The position numbers and the translations under genes are program-made. A DNA stretch of 64,000 bases from NCBI GenBank assembly GCA_029931535.1, contig JAQPZY010001094.1, positions 372,001 to 436,000 on the forward strand, read 5' to 3'. The notes under the pieces were generated by a model. It made no database searches. It had not been told where the DNA came from and saw only the letters and a program-made list of their open reading frames with translations. How positions within the stretch are numbered: the first letter of the stretch is position 1; every line of letters begins with the position of its first letter. This document shows positions 51,890 to 60,800 of this stretch, piece after piece. This stretch comes from Margaritifera margaritifera. Lineage: Eukaryota > Mollusca > Bivalvia > Unionida > Margaritiferidae.

Positions 51890-52270
51890 ATGTTGTGCCT
51901 GCGTAGTTTTCTGAGTCGTTGTCTAAGTTGTTGCATACGAAGATTTTCTTGTGTGATATTTCTAGTCTTTAGTGCTGAAATCATTCTATCATTGGTTCTC
52001 GTTGATGTGATATCCCGCTTTGTCGTCTAAGACGGTTTTCTTTGAACAAAACTTTGTTGTATGAGTTTGTCAAGTTTGTTGATAAGTTTCTTGTCGTCTA
52101 CGCTCTATTTGATGTTCAGCTCTAGTGAGTCTCTGACGGTTTAAATTTGAGTTAGAAGTGATTGATGTGTTTAACAAACCTTGTTCTAATTTGCTCACGT
52201 GTGCATTCAGCAAACTTGCAACTGTCTTATCCATAGCAGTTGCAGATTTTGATTTACTCAGCAAATATTG
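51890..52270 (-). pseudogene. Coding-like remnant with coiled-coil character
   Basis: The minus strand reads LLSKSKSATAMDKTVASLLN, AHVSKLEQGLLNTS and LTRAEHQIERRRQETYQQT to a stop at 52070. Overlapping it in another frame, coding-like sequence resumes (KKLINKLDKLIQQSFVQRK, a stop, then TQENLRMQQLRQRLRKLRRH). Amphipathic, Gln/Lys/Arg-rich composition across a frameshift and a stop suggests a broken gene. It could be an upstream exon of the Mieap-like gene or part of an element gene; neither is proven. Confidence 0.35.
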
Positions 52271-53040
52271 TGCCTATATGTCTGCCTTAGAATGTTCAAA
52301 CTTTCAACATTCATGAACTGTTTGAGGATATATTAAAGTCACTACTTTATTGTGGATTTTTATCTTTAAGCGAGTTCGTATTGAATGAATTGTTTCAATT
52401 CGTCCTCATATAATCTGAACGGTTCTCTTTTATTTTTTCATCCAATTTTCCAATACCATTTAACTTTTGTTTGTTGTACATGTTGTCAATATTATCCACC
52501 CGTTTTTTCTTTCCTCTAATTCATCTTAAAAATTGTATTTTATTACTGTTTATGCAAGCTATTTTAATAGTTTTATGCAAGGGAAAGTGCTTATCAGCAG
52601 CAACTATTATATTTGTATCAACACTAATTTGTAATGATTTATTTACGAAAGCTTGTTTTTAATATTGAACAAAATATTGACCACCTCGAAAGTGACCAGT
52701 AAAAGTTTAATCTTAGTGCCATTCAGTATCTGTAAGGGAGATTTGAGCTGCGAATTTACCTGTCTTTTCAGGCAGTTTATCTGAAAAAAAAGGGTCAATT
52801 TTCTATTTTTCCACGTATTTGCTCTTTAAGCAGAAGGTCTTGATTTTCGTGGGTCACTAGCTCAGTGCACGAGAAACCTTGGTTATGATAGAGTTTCTTA
52901 CTGTAAAATAAATGTATACAAAGGTTAACTCAGGTATTTGCTGGGGCCAGTATCCTTCCACCATTCAATTGTCACAAACATCACCACAGTTAACAAAAAT
53001 GTAAGTCGTCATTATGTTTTGCACCTGTAAACGATTTCTC

Positions 53041-53098
53041 ATAGCACACACACACACGCAGACACACGCACACACACACACACGCACACACACACACA

Positions 53099-53155
<57 letters not shown>
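53041..53155. repeat. (AC)n-(TA)n compound microsatellite
   Basis: AC run with G interruptions joined to a TA run. Confidence 0.96.
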
Positions 53156-53157
<2 letters not shown>

Positions 53158-53279
53158 TTTAAATCTGCTGAACCATTTCATTGGCAGGAATGAGCTGTTA
53201 TAGCACCAAAAAGTCCTTTAAAACGTAAAAATAGTATCTATATCTCTTTACTGATACATATGACTTTATGGTCCAATAA

Positions 53280-54060
53280 ATGCTACCAGATCAAAGTGCG
53301 TGTTGTGGAAACTGTGAGACATAAAAGTTGAAGAGTTTATTCAACAACTCATAATCAAAATCTCTGGTGTGGAAATAATGATAAATTCTCAAAAGAGGCT
53401 ACGGCAGATTATATAGACATGCTCATGGAAAGTGATCCCGCAAACTACGCAAGAAAGATATTATTCATGGAGAAATCATGTTCAGCATTCACGTTCCATT
53501 AAGGGAACTTTCTGAAGAGACTTTAGGAGAAAACCCGCAGAAATGATTAAAAAAACTACAAAACAAGAAGAAAAAGCAAAACAATAAATGGAACAGAGTT
53601 AAGTTGCCCCTATGACAGATCACCATTAAAAATGGCATCGATGAAAGATCTATTTGAGGTTACAAATACAATGGTATGATCAATGACCTGGATCTCCCAT
53701 TGGCCAGGGTACAAACACTATTATTTTGGTCTATGATTCCGTGAACTCCTCTTTCCTTCTAATGCAATGAAGAACGCTTTTCAACTTTTGTCATGCGAAA
53801 GACTCAGGATTGACGGTATTGAAAGGTGCCTTAAGATCTGGTCATCAAAAGTCTGCAATATCTGCTCGCGCGGCAAAGTTCTCGTTTTGCATTGGTTCTT
53901 TCCGTGATTCTGACGAAAAAATTGACCCTTTACCTTGGAAGATATTGATCAGTGTTCCAGCAAAATGCAAAAACGTCTTTTCAAAGCATACACAGCAATG
54001 AGAGACTCTTATCACCGTTGAGACTGAAATGGAACACAGGAAAATACCCGTCAAACACGA
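53280..54060 (+). other. Unresolved coding-like remnant
   Basis: Higher GC than the flanks and short coding-like pieces in changing + frames: DYIDMLMESDPANYARK, GEIMFSIHVPLRELSEE (about 53400-53520), LSCERLRIDGIERCLKIW (about 53790) and SSKMQKRLFKAYTAMRDSY (about 53960). It lies next to the young element and may be decayed element DNA, possibly a capsid gene, but no motif is decisive. Confidence 0.25.
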
Positions 54061-54522
54061 CCAGACAAAACTATTTGTATCCGTTCGTCACAGTCCATGC
54101 CTCTAAAAACTAATGGTTGATACACCAATTATGAAAGGAAGTTGGTCAACAATGACGGTAGCATGGTAATATTTTTCTCGGAGAAACCGAGCAGGAGGCA
54201 GAGGCAAGCACACAGAAGACTTGTTAATATTTGTATTCTTAAATGGATAAAATTGGGAAGGAACGGTAAAAAAGCGCCCATGCAATCCGGGTGTTAGCAC
54301 TGTTCTATAAACATTTGGAGGAAATAATTTATTTTTCCAAACATAAAACACACATACACATATAAAGGGATAGAGTAGGATATGTTGTTCATTGAAACAC
54401 TTAAATTCATGTATACAACAACTCACAATCACACTTACAAACAAATTGTTATGGCAGTAAAGGTGATATGCTCCTCTTGCAAACGAACACTCTTTCTTAC
54501 AAACTAACGTCCACAAGTAGTT

Positions 54523-54680
54523 AAGGGGGGGGGGGTACTGAGGTACAAAGGGGCCTCTATAGGTAAGTACGAGAGTTTAACGTGGTGGGGCCTTCTATAG
54601 GTACAAATGGGCCTCTATAGGTACAAAAGTGAAAAAATGTATAGGTACAGAGGGGGCTCTATTGGTACGTACGGGAATTT
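54523..54680. repeat. Degenerate CTCTATAGGTAC tandem repeat
   Basis: Five imperfect units around GGGCCTCTATAGGTACAAA at about 20-40-bp spacing, preceded by a run of 10-11 G. It lies directly outside the inverted repeat that starts the virus-like element and could be part of its terminus. Confidence 0.7.
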
Positions 54681-54690
54681 ATCATAGCGT

Positions 54691-54790
54691 CCGTATGTAG
54701 TGACGAAGACAACGTCCTCTGCCATCAAAAACTAGGTGGGGGGGGGGTGTTTTTGATAGTAGAGGACGTTGTCTTCGTCACTACATACGG
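54691..54790. repeat. Near-perfect 42-bp inverted repeat (hairpin)
   Basis: 54691-54720 is a perfect reverse complement of 54761-54790 (30 of 30). The arms extend inwards to 54732 and 54749 with two mismatches. The loop (54733-54748) is G-rich, and a poly-G run abuts the right arm. It may be the element's left terminus, a junction of two terminal inverted repeats, or a replication hairpin. Confidence 0.85.
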
Positions 54791-54842
54791 GGGGGGGGGG
54801 GGTTCGTGTGTGTAGGACATGGCAATGATGGAAAATAATTAA

Positions 54843-54877
54843 TCTTTCTTGTAAAATGGGTGGTCCTGATAAGGACC
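54843..54877 (-). terminator. Histone-type 3' processing signal (gene at 54893)
   Basis: On the minus strand, GGTCCT-TATC-AGGACC (54877-54862, perfect 6-bp stem, 4-nt loop) is followed directly by ACCCA (54861-54857), and 10 nt after the stem by CAAGAAAGA (54851-54843). This matches the replication-dependent histone mRNA 3' end: the SLBP stem-loop with ACCCA and a U7-type purine-rich downstream element. It lies 16 nt after the stop codon of the upstream minus-strand gene. No AATAAA is seen nearby. Confidence 0.8.
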
Positions 54878-54892
54878 GTTGGAGGAGGATTA

Positions 54893-55492
54893 TTATTTCC
54901 TCCAACATTGGGTGAAGAAACTTAGGAAGGTGGTGTGAGATCTTTTTTTCTTGGTTGGAAGTGTTGGTGGTAAAGAATCAGGTAGCCAGTCAGGATGTTT
55001 CATCCGCCTGAACTTATCCTGGATTTTCATCCAATTTAAATTCAGACGTTGGAATTCCTTTTCTTTCCTGGCCTGTTCTTTCTTGGATCGTTCAAGAGCC
55101 CACAAGATCTTAATGTGGGTTACTTCCTTTTCTAAAACTTTCTTTAACAATACCTTCACCATGTGAAGGTTCACCTCTTCGCGCCTGACGTTACTGGCGG
55201 GTGGATAAATATAACAATCTTCCTGAACTCGGTTCAGGAAGTACTCCACCTCATCCAGTAAATCCAGGCTCTTCTTGATGAACCCCACACGGCAAGGGGT
55301 TGAGGAAGTTTTTTGTCTTTCCTCCACCAAGACATCAGTCACCAACCTTCTCGCTGAAGTGAGAGCCGCTAGTTGGCTGGTGACGTATGGTTTGGTGGCA
55401 GGATATCTCCACCAATACTCCAACCTTTCCATCAAGGACTCCACCTCCACCATTCTATCCCAAGCTTCTTGTAACAATTCAACAGAGTTCAT
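54893..55492 (-). CDS. Helical protein of unknown function
   Basis: The ATG at 55492 (AAGAATGAAC) is chosen because a TATA box lies 52 nt upstream, leaving a short leader; this gives 199 codons. An in-frame TTG extension upstream is not needed. The protein is rich in predicted helices and Leu/Glu/Lys: SVELLQEAWDRMVEVESLME at the start, KKVLEKEVTHIKILWALERS and KKEQARKEKEFQRLNLNW in the second half, which looks like a coiled coil. The tail is basic and Ser/Thr-rich (LPTKKKRSH). No internal stop is present. No family is recognised; a structural or core-associated role is only a guess. Its transcript should end at a histone-type stem-loop 16 nt after the stop. Confidence 0.7.
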   Translation of the reverse strand: MNSVELLQEAWDRMVEVESLMERLEYWWRYPATKPYVTSQLAALTSARRLVTDVLVEERQKTSSTPCRVGFIKKSLDLLDEVEYFLNRVQEDCYIYPPASNVRREEVNLHMVKVLLKKVLEKEVTHIKILWALERSKKEQARKEKEFQRLNLNWMKIQDKFRRMKHPDWLPDSLPPTLPTKKKRSHTTFLSFFTQCWRK

Positions 55493-55536
55493 TCTTGTAG
55501 AGTGAAAGTGTGAATGGCGCAACTGTGGAAGGCACC

Positions 55537-55547
55537 GCTTTATATGC
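55537..55547 (-). promoter_or_regulatory. TATA box for the 55492 gene
   Basis: Minus strand GCATATAAAGC; TATAAAG begins 52 nt before the ATG, which places a likely start site about 20 nt before the ATG. Confidence 0.7.
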
Positions 55548-55723
55548 TAGAAGCGCGGACGTGATGGAAAACATCCCCCCTTTTTTCCCCAAAAAGAAAC
55601 CATACATAGAAACAAAACACACAACACACTATCCTTTTTTATATTTTTTTTTATATCAAACATACTCTATACAAGCATACTCACATTCATACAAAAATAT
55701 ATATAGCAATAATAGAAAATTAA

Positions 55724-55760
55724 TCTTTTCTTGAAAAATGGGTGGGCCCTTAAAAGGACC
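55724..55760 (-). terminator. Histone-type 3' processing signal (gene at 55784)
   Basis: Minus strand GGTCCT-TTTA-AGGGCC (55760-55745, 6-bp stem with one T-G pair), one C, then ACCCA (55743-55739), then CAAGAAAAGA (55733-55724) 11 nt after the stem. It lies 23 nt after the stop codon at 55784. Confidence 0.8.
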
Positions 55761-55783
55761 TTTTTTTTTTTTTTGCTATAATT

Positions 55784-56017
55784 TTAGCAATGACATCGTT
55801 TGTTAGGTCTTCTTCTTATTCTTCTACTTCTTCTTACTTCTTCCCCATATATCAGTACTCTTTTCAAACATCCTTGTCTTGCAATGTATATTCTTCTTTC
55901 CCAGTAGGCACTTTCATCAATTCTAGTGACTGCCCATGATGCTCTAACATACATGAGATATTCAGGATTGAAGAGCATTCCTGACACAATGCTTGAAGCT
56001 TCTACTGTAGTCCACAT
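55784..56017 (-). CDS. Small Arg-rich protein, unknown
   Basis: The frame is open from an ATG at 56092 (102 codons), but a perfect palindromic TATA element at 56070-56059 lies between that ATG and a second ATG at 56017. It is 51 nt from the second ATG, the same spacing as in neighbouring genes. I therefore prefer 56017, giving 77 residues starting MWTTVEASSIVSGMLFNPEY. The middle has aromatic and small residues (ASWAVTRIDESAYWERRIYI), and the C-terminus is very basic (RRSRRIRRRPNKRCHC), suggesting nucleic-acid binding. It does not resemble a core histone despite its histone-type 3' signal. Function unknown. Confidence 0.6.
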   Translation of the reverse strand: MWTTVEASSIVSGMLFNPEYLMYVRASWAVTRIDESAYWERRIYIARQGCLKRVLIYGEEVRRSRRIRRRPNKRCHC

Positions 56018-56058
56018 GATTCTTCTTTTTTTACGTAAAGCTTTATGAGACAAGTGGT

Positions 56059-56070
56059 GGTATATATACC
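56059..56070 (-). promoter_or_regulatory. TATA box for the small Arg-rich gene
   Basis: GGTATATATACC, palindromic, 51 nt before the ATG at 56017. Confidence 0.55.
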
Positions 56071-56180
56071 TTACGATAGGATTGAAATGCATCGAAATGA
56101 ACTACCAATCCCAATACGCGTTACAAGCGGGTCGGTTTTTCTTCCAATAGGAAGAGAGTAGGGGTATAACGTCATCTCGG

Positions 56181-56188
56181 GTATAAAG
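56181..56188 (+). promoter_or_regulatory. TATA box for the 56233 gene
   Basis: GTATAAAG; TATAAA begins 51 nt before the ATG. A CRE/AP-1-like ACGTCATC lies just upstream at about 56169-56176. Confidence 0.7.
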
Positions 56189-56232
56189 GTATCACAGCGT
56201 TCGTAGGGTTTATTACTTTTTCGACAACCTTC

Positions 56233-56862
56233 ATGGAGACCGGAAAGACAAGTATGTATTGGAGTGAGCCTTCAATGATTAATGCTGCTGTTTTGCTGAA
56301 CTTCCGGCCGGAAGACTTTGATTTAGATTTTCTAAATCAAAATTTTGAGTCTGAGACTACTACTACTACTACTACTGTTGTTGCTACACCAGTGATGGAT
56401 GAATTTAAAAAGAAACAACAGGAAGAGATGGAAATTCTTTTAAAGAAACAACGAGAGGATGAAGAAATGTTTCTTCTTCAGCAGCAGAAAGAAGAAGAAG
56501 AAGAGAGAAAAAGAAAAAGTGAGGAAGAAATCAGACAATAGTTAGAAGAGGAGGAGGAGAAGGAAACAGCAAAAGAAGGCGTCAGTCCTGGAGAAAAATC
56601 GGTGAGTCTTTTAGAAGAGATATTATATGAGTTAAAATGGTTGACAAACGCATATAAGTATTCTTTAACTCAGCCAAAGCGAAAAAGGCCATCACGAGCT
56701 AAACATTCCAAATCTACAACTTCTAGTGAGATGCCACCACCAACACCACCACTTCCACCAGTGACTACCACCATGAGCAAAACACCAGCAGTAGCAGCAG
56801 CATTAGCAGGATTTGGATTGGGTCGTGGTAAAGGACTACGACAATTGAAGTTGATTATGTAA
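56233..56862 (+). pseudogene. Charged coiled-coil protein with internal stop
   Basis: One reading frame of 210 codons from ATG 56233 to TAA 56860-56862, interrupted by a single TAG at 56539-56541. Residues 1-40 are mixed, then a short Thr tract, then a long Glu/Lys/Gln-rich coiled coil (KKKQQEEMEILLKKQREDEE) running up to and past the stop. After it comes a helix EEILYELKWLTNAYKYSL, a probable nuclear signal PKRKRPSRAKH, a Pro-rich linker and a Gly-rich end GFGLGRGKGLRQL. Coding character is uniform on both sides of the stop, so it is either a recent nonsense change or a readthrough site. A likely relative is the old gene at 15532-15810. Function unknown. Confidence 0.65.
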
Positions 56863-56912
56863 AAACTTCATAAGTTTGTTTTTAACAACAAGATAAAAAC
56901 AAACACCCCAAC

Positions 56913-56950
56913 GGTCCTTTTAAGGGCCACCCAGATTTCTAGAAAAGAAA
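56913..56950 (+). terminator. Histone-type 3' processing signal (gene at 56233)
   Basis: GGTCCT-TTTA-AGGGCC (56913-56928), ACCCA (56929-56933) and the purine-rich AGAAAAGAAA (56941-56950) 12 nt after the stem. The preceding CCAAC also matches the base context usual before histone stems. It lies 50 nt after the stop codon. Confidence 0.8.
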
Positions 56951-57172
56951 TCAAATTGCCAAAAAATCAAGTAAAACTTAAAAAATCCCATTGTGTTGTA
57001 TATAAGTGTGAGTGTGTGCGTGCGTGCATCTATACTCTAAAACAAAATAACACAAAATCACTTACTTTTTTTCCAGTCTGGTGTATTCTGCCAAATTTTT
57101 TACAAAAATAATTCACCAATAACATATAACACCACACTTCAAAAAAAAAAAAAAAAAAGTTCCTTTGTTTTT
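56951..57172. other. Spacer between two convergent genes
   Basis: Contains a poly-A run at 57139-57158 and the 3' flank of the minus-strand zinc-knuckle gene. No histone-type signal and no AATAAA were seen for that gene. Confidence 0.5.
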
Positions 57173-57667
57173 TCACTGTCTGTCTCTTTTGTTTTTCTTG
57201 AATTTCTTCTTCATAGGGATCCTGATCGTCACAGGAATCATATTTTCCTTTTCTTCTTCTTCATTCTCACTGTCTTCCATCCTTCTCACTCTCTTCTTAC
57301 TTTTCTTGATGATATGTTCTTCTTCTTCTTCTAGGTTTGAAGATCCTTCGGCTTCCTCCCTCTCCTCTGGTAGATTTTCTTCTGCTTCTTCTTGTTCTTG
57401 TTCTTTCTGAGGGCACTCCGAAGACCAATGTCCTTTTCCTTTACAATGATAACAGGTATCTTTCCCTTTATCTCTGTTTTGGTTTTGACGTTGTGGACAT
57501 TCTGGAGCCCAATGTCCTTTCTCTTGGCAGATATAACAAGTATCTTGACTTTTATCTCGAGAGGTAGAGGAGGAGGAGTAGTCCTTACTCTTACTGGTAG
57601 TATACTTTCGAAGGACTGTCTGCAAATCTCTCACCAAAAAAGCAATCTGTCTTCTTTACTCTTCCAT
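57173..57667 (-). pseudogene. Two-knuckle CCHC zinc-finger protein, early stop
   Basis: An ATG at 57667 opens the frame but codon 4 is TAA (57658-57656), after which the frame stays open for over 150 codons to 57173. Two zinc knuckles of the C-x2-C-x4-H-x4-C type, CYICQEKGHWAPEC and CYHCKGKGHWSSEC, bind nucleic acid in retroviral Gag and many cellular RNA/DNA-binding proteins. They are followed by a Glu-rich stretch, a basic patch KKSKKRVRRM and a Lys-rich end KKKFKKNKR. A divergent TATA box lies 64 nt before the ATG. The same gene, more decayed, is at 14956-15240. Role inferred as genome or RNA binding in the element. Translation could start at a non-ATG codon after the stop, which cannot be excluded. 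Confidence 0.7.
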
Positions 57668-57724
57668 CTTGACAGTTTGAAAATTCAATCACCAAAGACT
57701 GATTCTGAAGGTACGAAGGTCTCT

Positions 57725-57755
57725 CTTTATATACTCTCCTCTTTCTATATAAAGG
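57725..57755. promoter_or_regulatory. Back-to-back TATA boxes, divergent promoter
   Basis: Minus-strand TATATAAAG (57733-57725) serves the zinc-knuckle gene and plus-strand TATATAAAGG (57746-57755) serves the polymerase gene. Only 12 nt separate them, so both genes probably share one compact promoter. Confidence 0.75.
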
Positions 57756-57801
57756 TACCTGGGTGAAAAAAAACTGAATCAGTTTCAAAGTAAACTTTAA
57801 G

Positions 57802-60800
57802 ATGAAAAGATCACGCCCAAACCATGAGAAACCAGAAGAAGAACAAGAAGAAACAAAGAAGCCACGACGACGAAGGCATTCCGTGCCACCTGAAACATCA
57901 TTAGATGAACTACTAGCTCAAGTCCATGCAAGTGACTTCGAAGAGGAGATGAGTGAACCTGAAACTTTACCACCTTCAAAACCACCCAAAATAAAATCCA
58001 CCACTACCAACACCAGAACCCCAGACCAAGAAACACAATCTAGTACCTTGGCTTCTCCTGAAAATTATTATCGGATTCGAGAGACTCAAAAAATTACCTC
58101 TCGAAAATTTAGAACCCCTGCCTACACTCACACGGTTCACTTCAAAGACTTCAAGTCCGAAGTACCTCCCGAAAAAACGGTGGGGTTCATTACCGATTTG
58201 TGGGGTTCTGTGTTACAGAACTTGAAACGGCAATGTGGAGCCAAAGAAGATGATCGCTTGAGACTGTCTATTCATCACGACAACTTGAAGAGTCCCGTTT
58301 GGATTGAGTTCAGCACCCCGGCAGAATTAACGCCAGACAAAGTTATGTCTAAAATAGAACATGTGCAACAATCCAATGACAAGTTTACCATCAACGATGG
58401 AAAGGCGACACTCTACATGACTCACGTTGCTCCACCTCGAGGAAGTGGACGAAGCAGAAAACCGTTATTGGTGGACGATCTTCTTACTACCAAACGTAGT
58501 GTCGTCCAAATCGACAATACCCAAGACCAGATGTGTTTAGCTGGAGCTATTGTGGTGGGGCGTACGTTTGCCAACAAGAACGAGAGCAAAGAATGGAAAA
58601 AAGCCTGGGAGAGCATTCGACGATCGCAAAGACCCCAACAACGAAAAGAAGCAGAACTCCTGTTGCAACAAGCGGGGATCCCTAAAGAGACCGTGTGTGG
58701 CATTTCTCAAATGCAGCAACTTCAAGATGTTTTGGCTCCTCATTATACTTTGAAAGTTCACCCTCAAGAAGTGCGCGGAGATATGGTGTTTCGAGGCCCC
58801 GATTTCCCTGAAGGAAAATACATTCACCTCTATTACCATCAAGAACATTTTGATACCATCACTAGTATTACCGGATTTTTGGGATACTCTTACTACTGTG
58901 AGAAATGCAACCAAGGGTTTAATAGTCGAGAGAAACACATTCATTGCGGAGCAAGATGTAGGGGCTGTTTAGCGGACAAGCCATGCCTTCCTGAACAACA
59001 ACAACACCACGTTCATTGTGAAACGTGTCGACGAAGTTTTTTCAGTCCTTCTTGTTACGAACAGCATCGCAAGACACAAGGGCACCAACAAAAATGTGCT
59101 TGCGAGTTATTGAAATCGTGTTCTACGTGTGGACATCTAATTCGAACCAACAATACCAAGAGGCACGTTTGTGCTGGCAAGAAAAAATGTTCTATTTGTC
59201 AGCAGATCGTCGATTTTGATCATCGATGTTTTATTCAAAAGTTTGACAAGACAGAGAAGAAAGAAATAAAGAAGAACAAGGGACCAAGTAGATTTCATCT
59301 TCTTTGATTTTGAATGTATGCAAGAAACAGGTATTCACATTCCTAATTTTTGTGTGGCGCATCGGGCTTGTGATCAGTGCATTCAAGAATCGATTCATTT
59401 TCACAGTCCTCATTGTAGTCGAATTCCAGGAGGACGTGAAAAAATCTTTCGTGGAGTTAACACTTTGTCTGAGTTTGCTGAATGGGTTTTCGACCCTACC
59501 ACCCACGACAGTTGGAGCGAAGACGACATTCAACGTTACGGAGATTGTCATCGGTATGCCACCGTCATAGCTCACAATTTTTCGGGATACGATGGGCAGC
59601 TTTTACTCAATTATTATTTGAACCATGGCACCGAACGTCCTGAAGTCACCATGAACGGAAAAAAGCTCATCTACATGAAAGTAGGACAAGTACAGTTTAA
59701 AGATTCTATGAGTTATTTAGCCATGCCTTTGAGTCGCATGCCAAAAACGTTTGGCATGACAGAAATGGCTAAAGGCTACTTTCCTCACTTCTTCAACACG
59801 GAAGCTAATCAACATGCTGTCCTACCTCATTTGCCTGACCTTCATGATTACGACCCCGACGGAATGCGCCCCGAACAGCGAGAAGCTTTTCACTCTTGGT
59901 ACTGCGCTCACCAGACCGATCCATTTGACTTTCAAGAAGAGATGTTGAAGTATTGTCGATCTGATGTGGATATTTTAAGACGTTGTTGTGGAAAGTTTCG
60001 AGAGTTATTTCTCGATCACGGAGAGGTCGATCCTTTGAAAGGTGCAGCCACCTTGCCTAAAGCCTGTTCCTTAGTCTACAGGCAAAATTTCATGCCTGAG
60101 AACCAACTCGCCATCATCGACTCCAACACGTCTCTCTTTGCTAGTCGTCAATATTCGGTCAAATCTTTACGTTGCTTTCATTACTTGTGTGAAAAAGAAG
60201 ACAAATGGATACAACATGCTAGAAACGGAGGAGGAGAAAAGAAGATTGGAGGTTATTCCGTGGATGGATTTGATTTAGAAAACCCGCACACGGTATACGA
60301 GTTTCAGGGTTGTTTGTTTCATGGATGCCCAACTTGTTATCCTGATCGAGAGATGAAAGGCCCTTATTCAGATTCTACCATGGAACAGTTATACGAACAG
60401 ACTTGCCAACGACGCCTCAAGTTAGAAAGTCAAGGATACCAAGTGGTAGAAATGTGGGAGCACGAGTACGATCGACGTTTGAAAACCGATCCTGAATTTA
60501 AGAACATTACTCAAAGTTACGACGCGGTCGAAATCGAACCTTTTGATCCGCGCCACAGTTTATTTGGAGGACGAACCAATGCCACTCGCTTGCTGTACGA
60601 CGTGAATGAATCCCAAGGAGAAGAAATCAAATACATCGACGTGTGTTCTTTGTATCCTTGGGTGTGCAAATATGCTCGTTTTCCCACCGGTCACCCTGAA
60701 ATTTTGACAGAACACATTGACGTGGAACACATTCGTCAATACGAAGGATTAATTAAATGTAAAGTCTTACCTCCTACCAACTTATACCATCCCATCTTCC

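Noticed and set aside
55784..56092. The Arg-rich gene as a histone homologue, suggested by its 3' signal
   Set aside because: Its sequence shows none of the core-histone helices or tail motifs.
57165..57766. Plus-strand frames rich in Ser/Phe/Leu across the zinc-knuckle gene
   Set aside because: Antisense to two good CCHC knuckles; no motifs of their own.
58422..58944. Antisense frames of 93-135 codons inside the polymerase gene
   Set aside because: Opposite to a clear polymerase frame with family motifs; shadows of codon bias.
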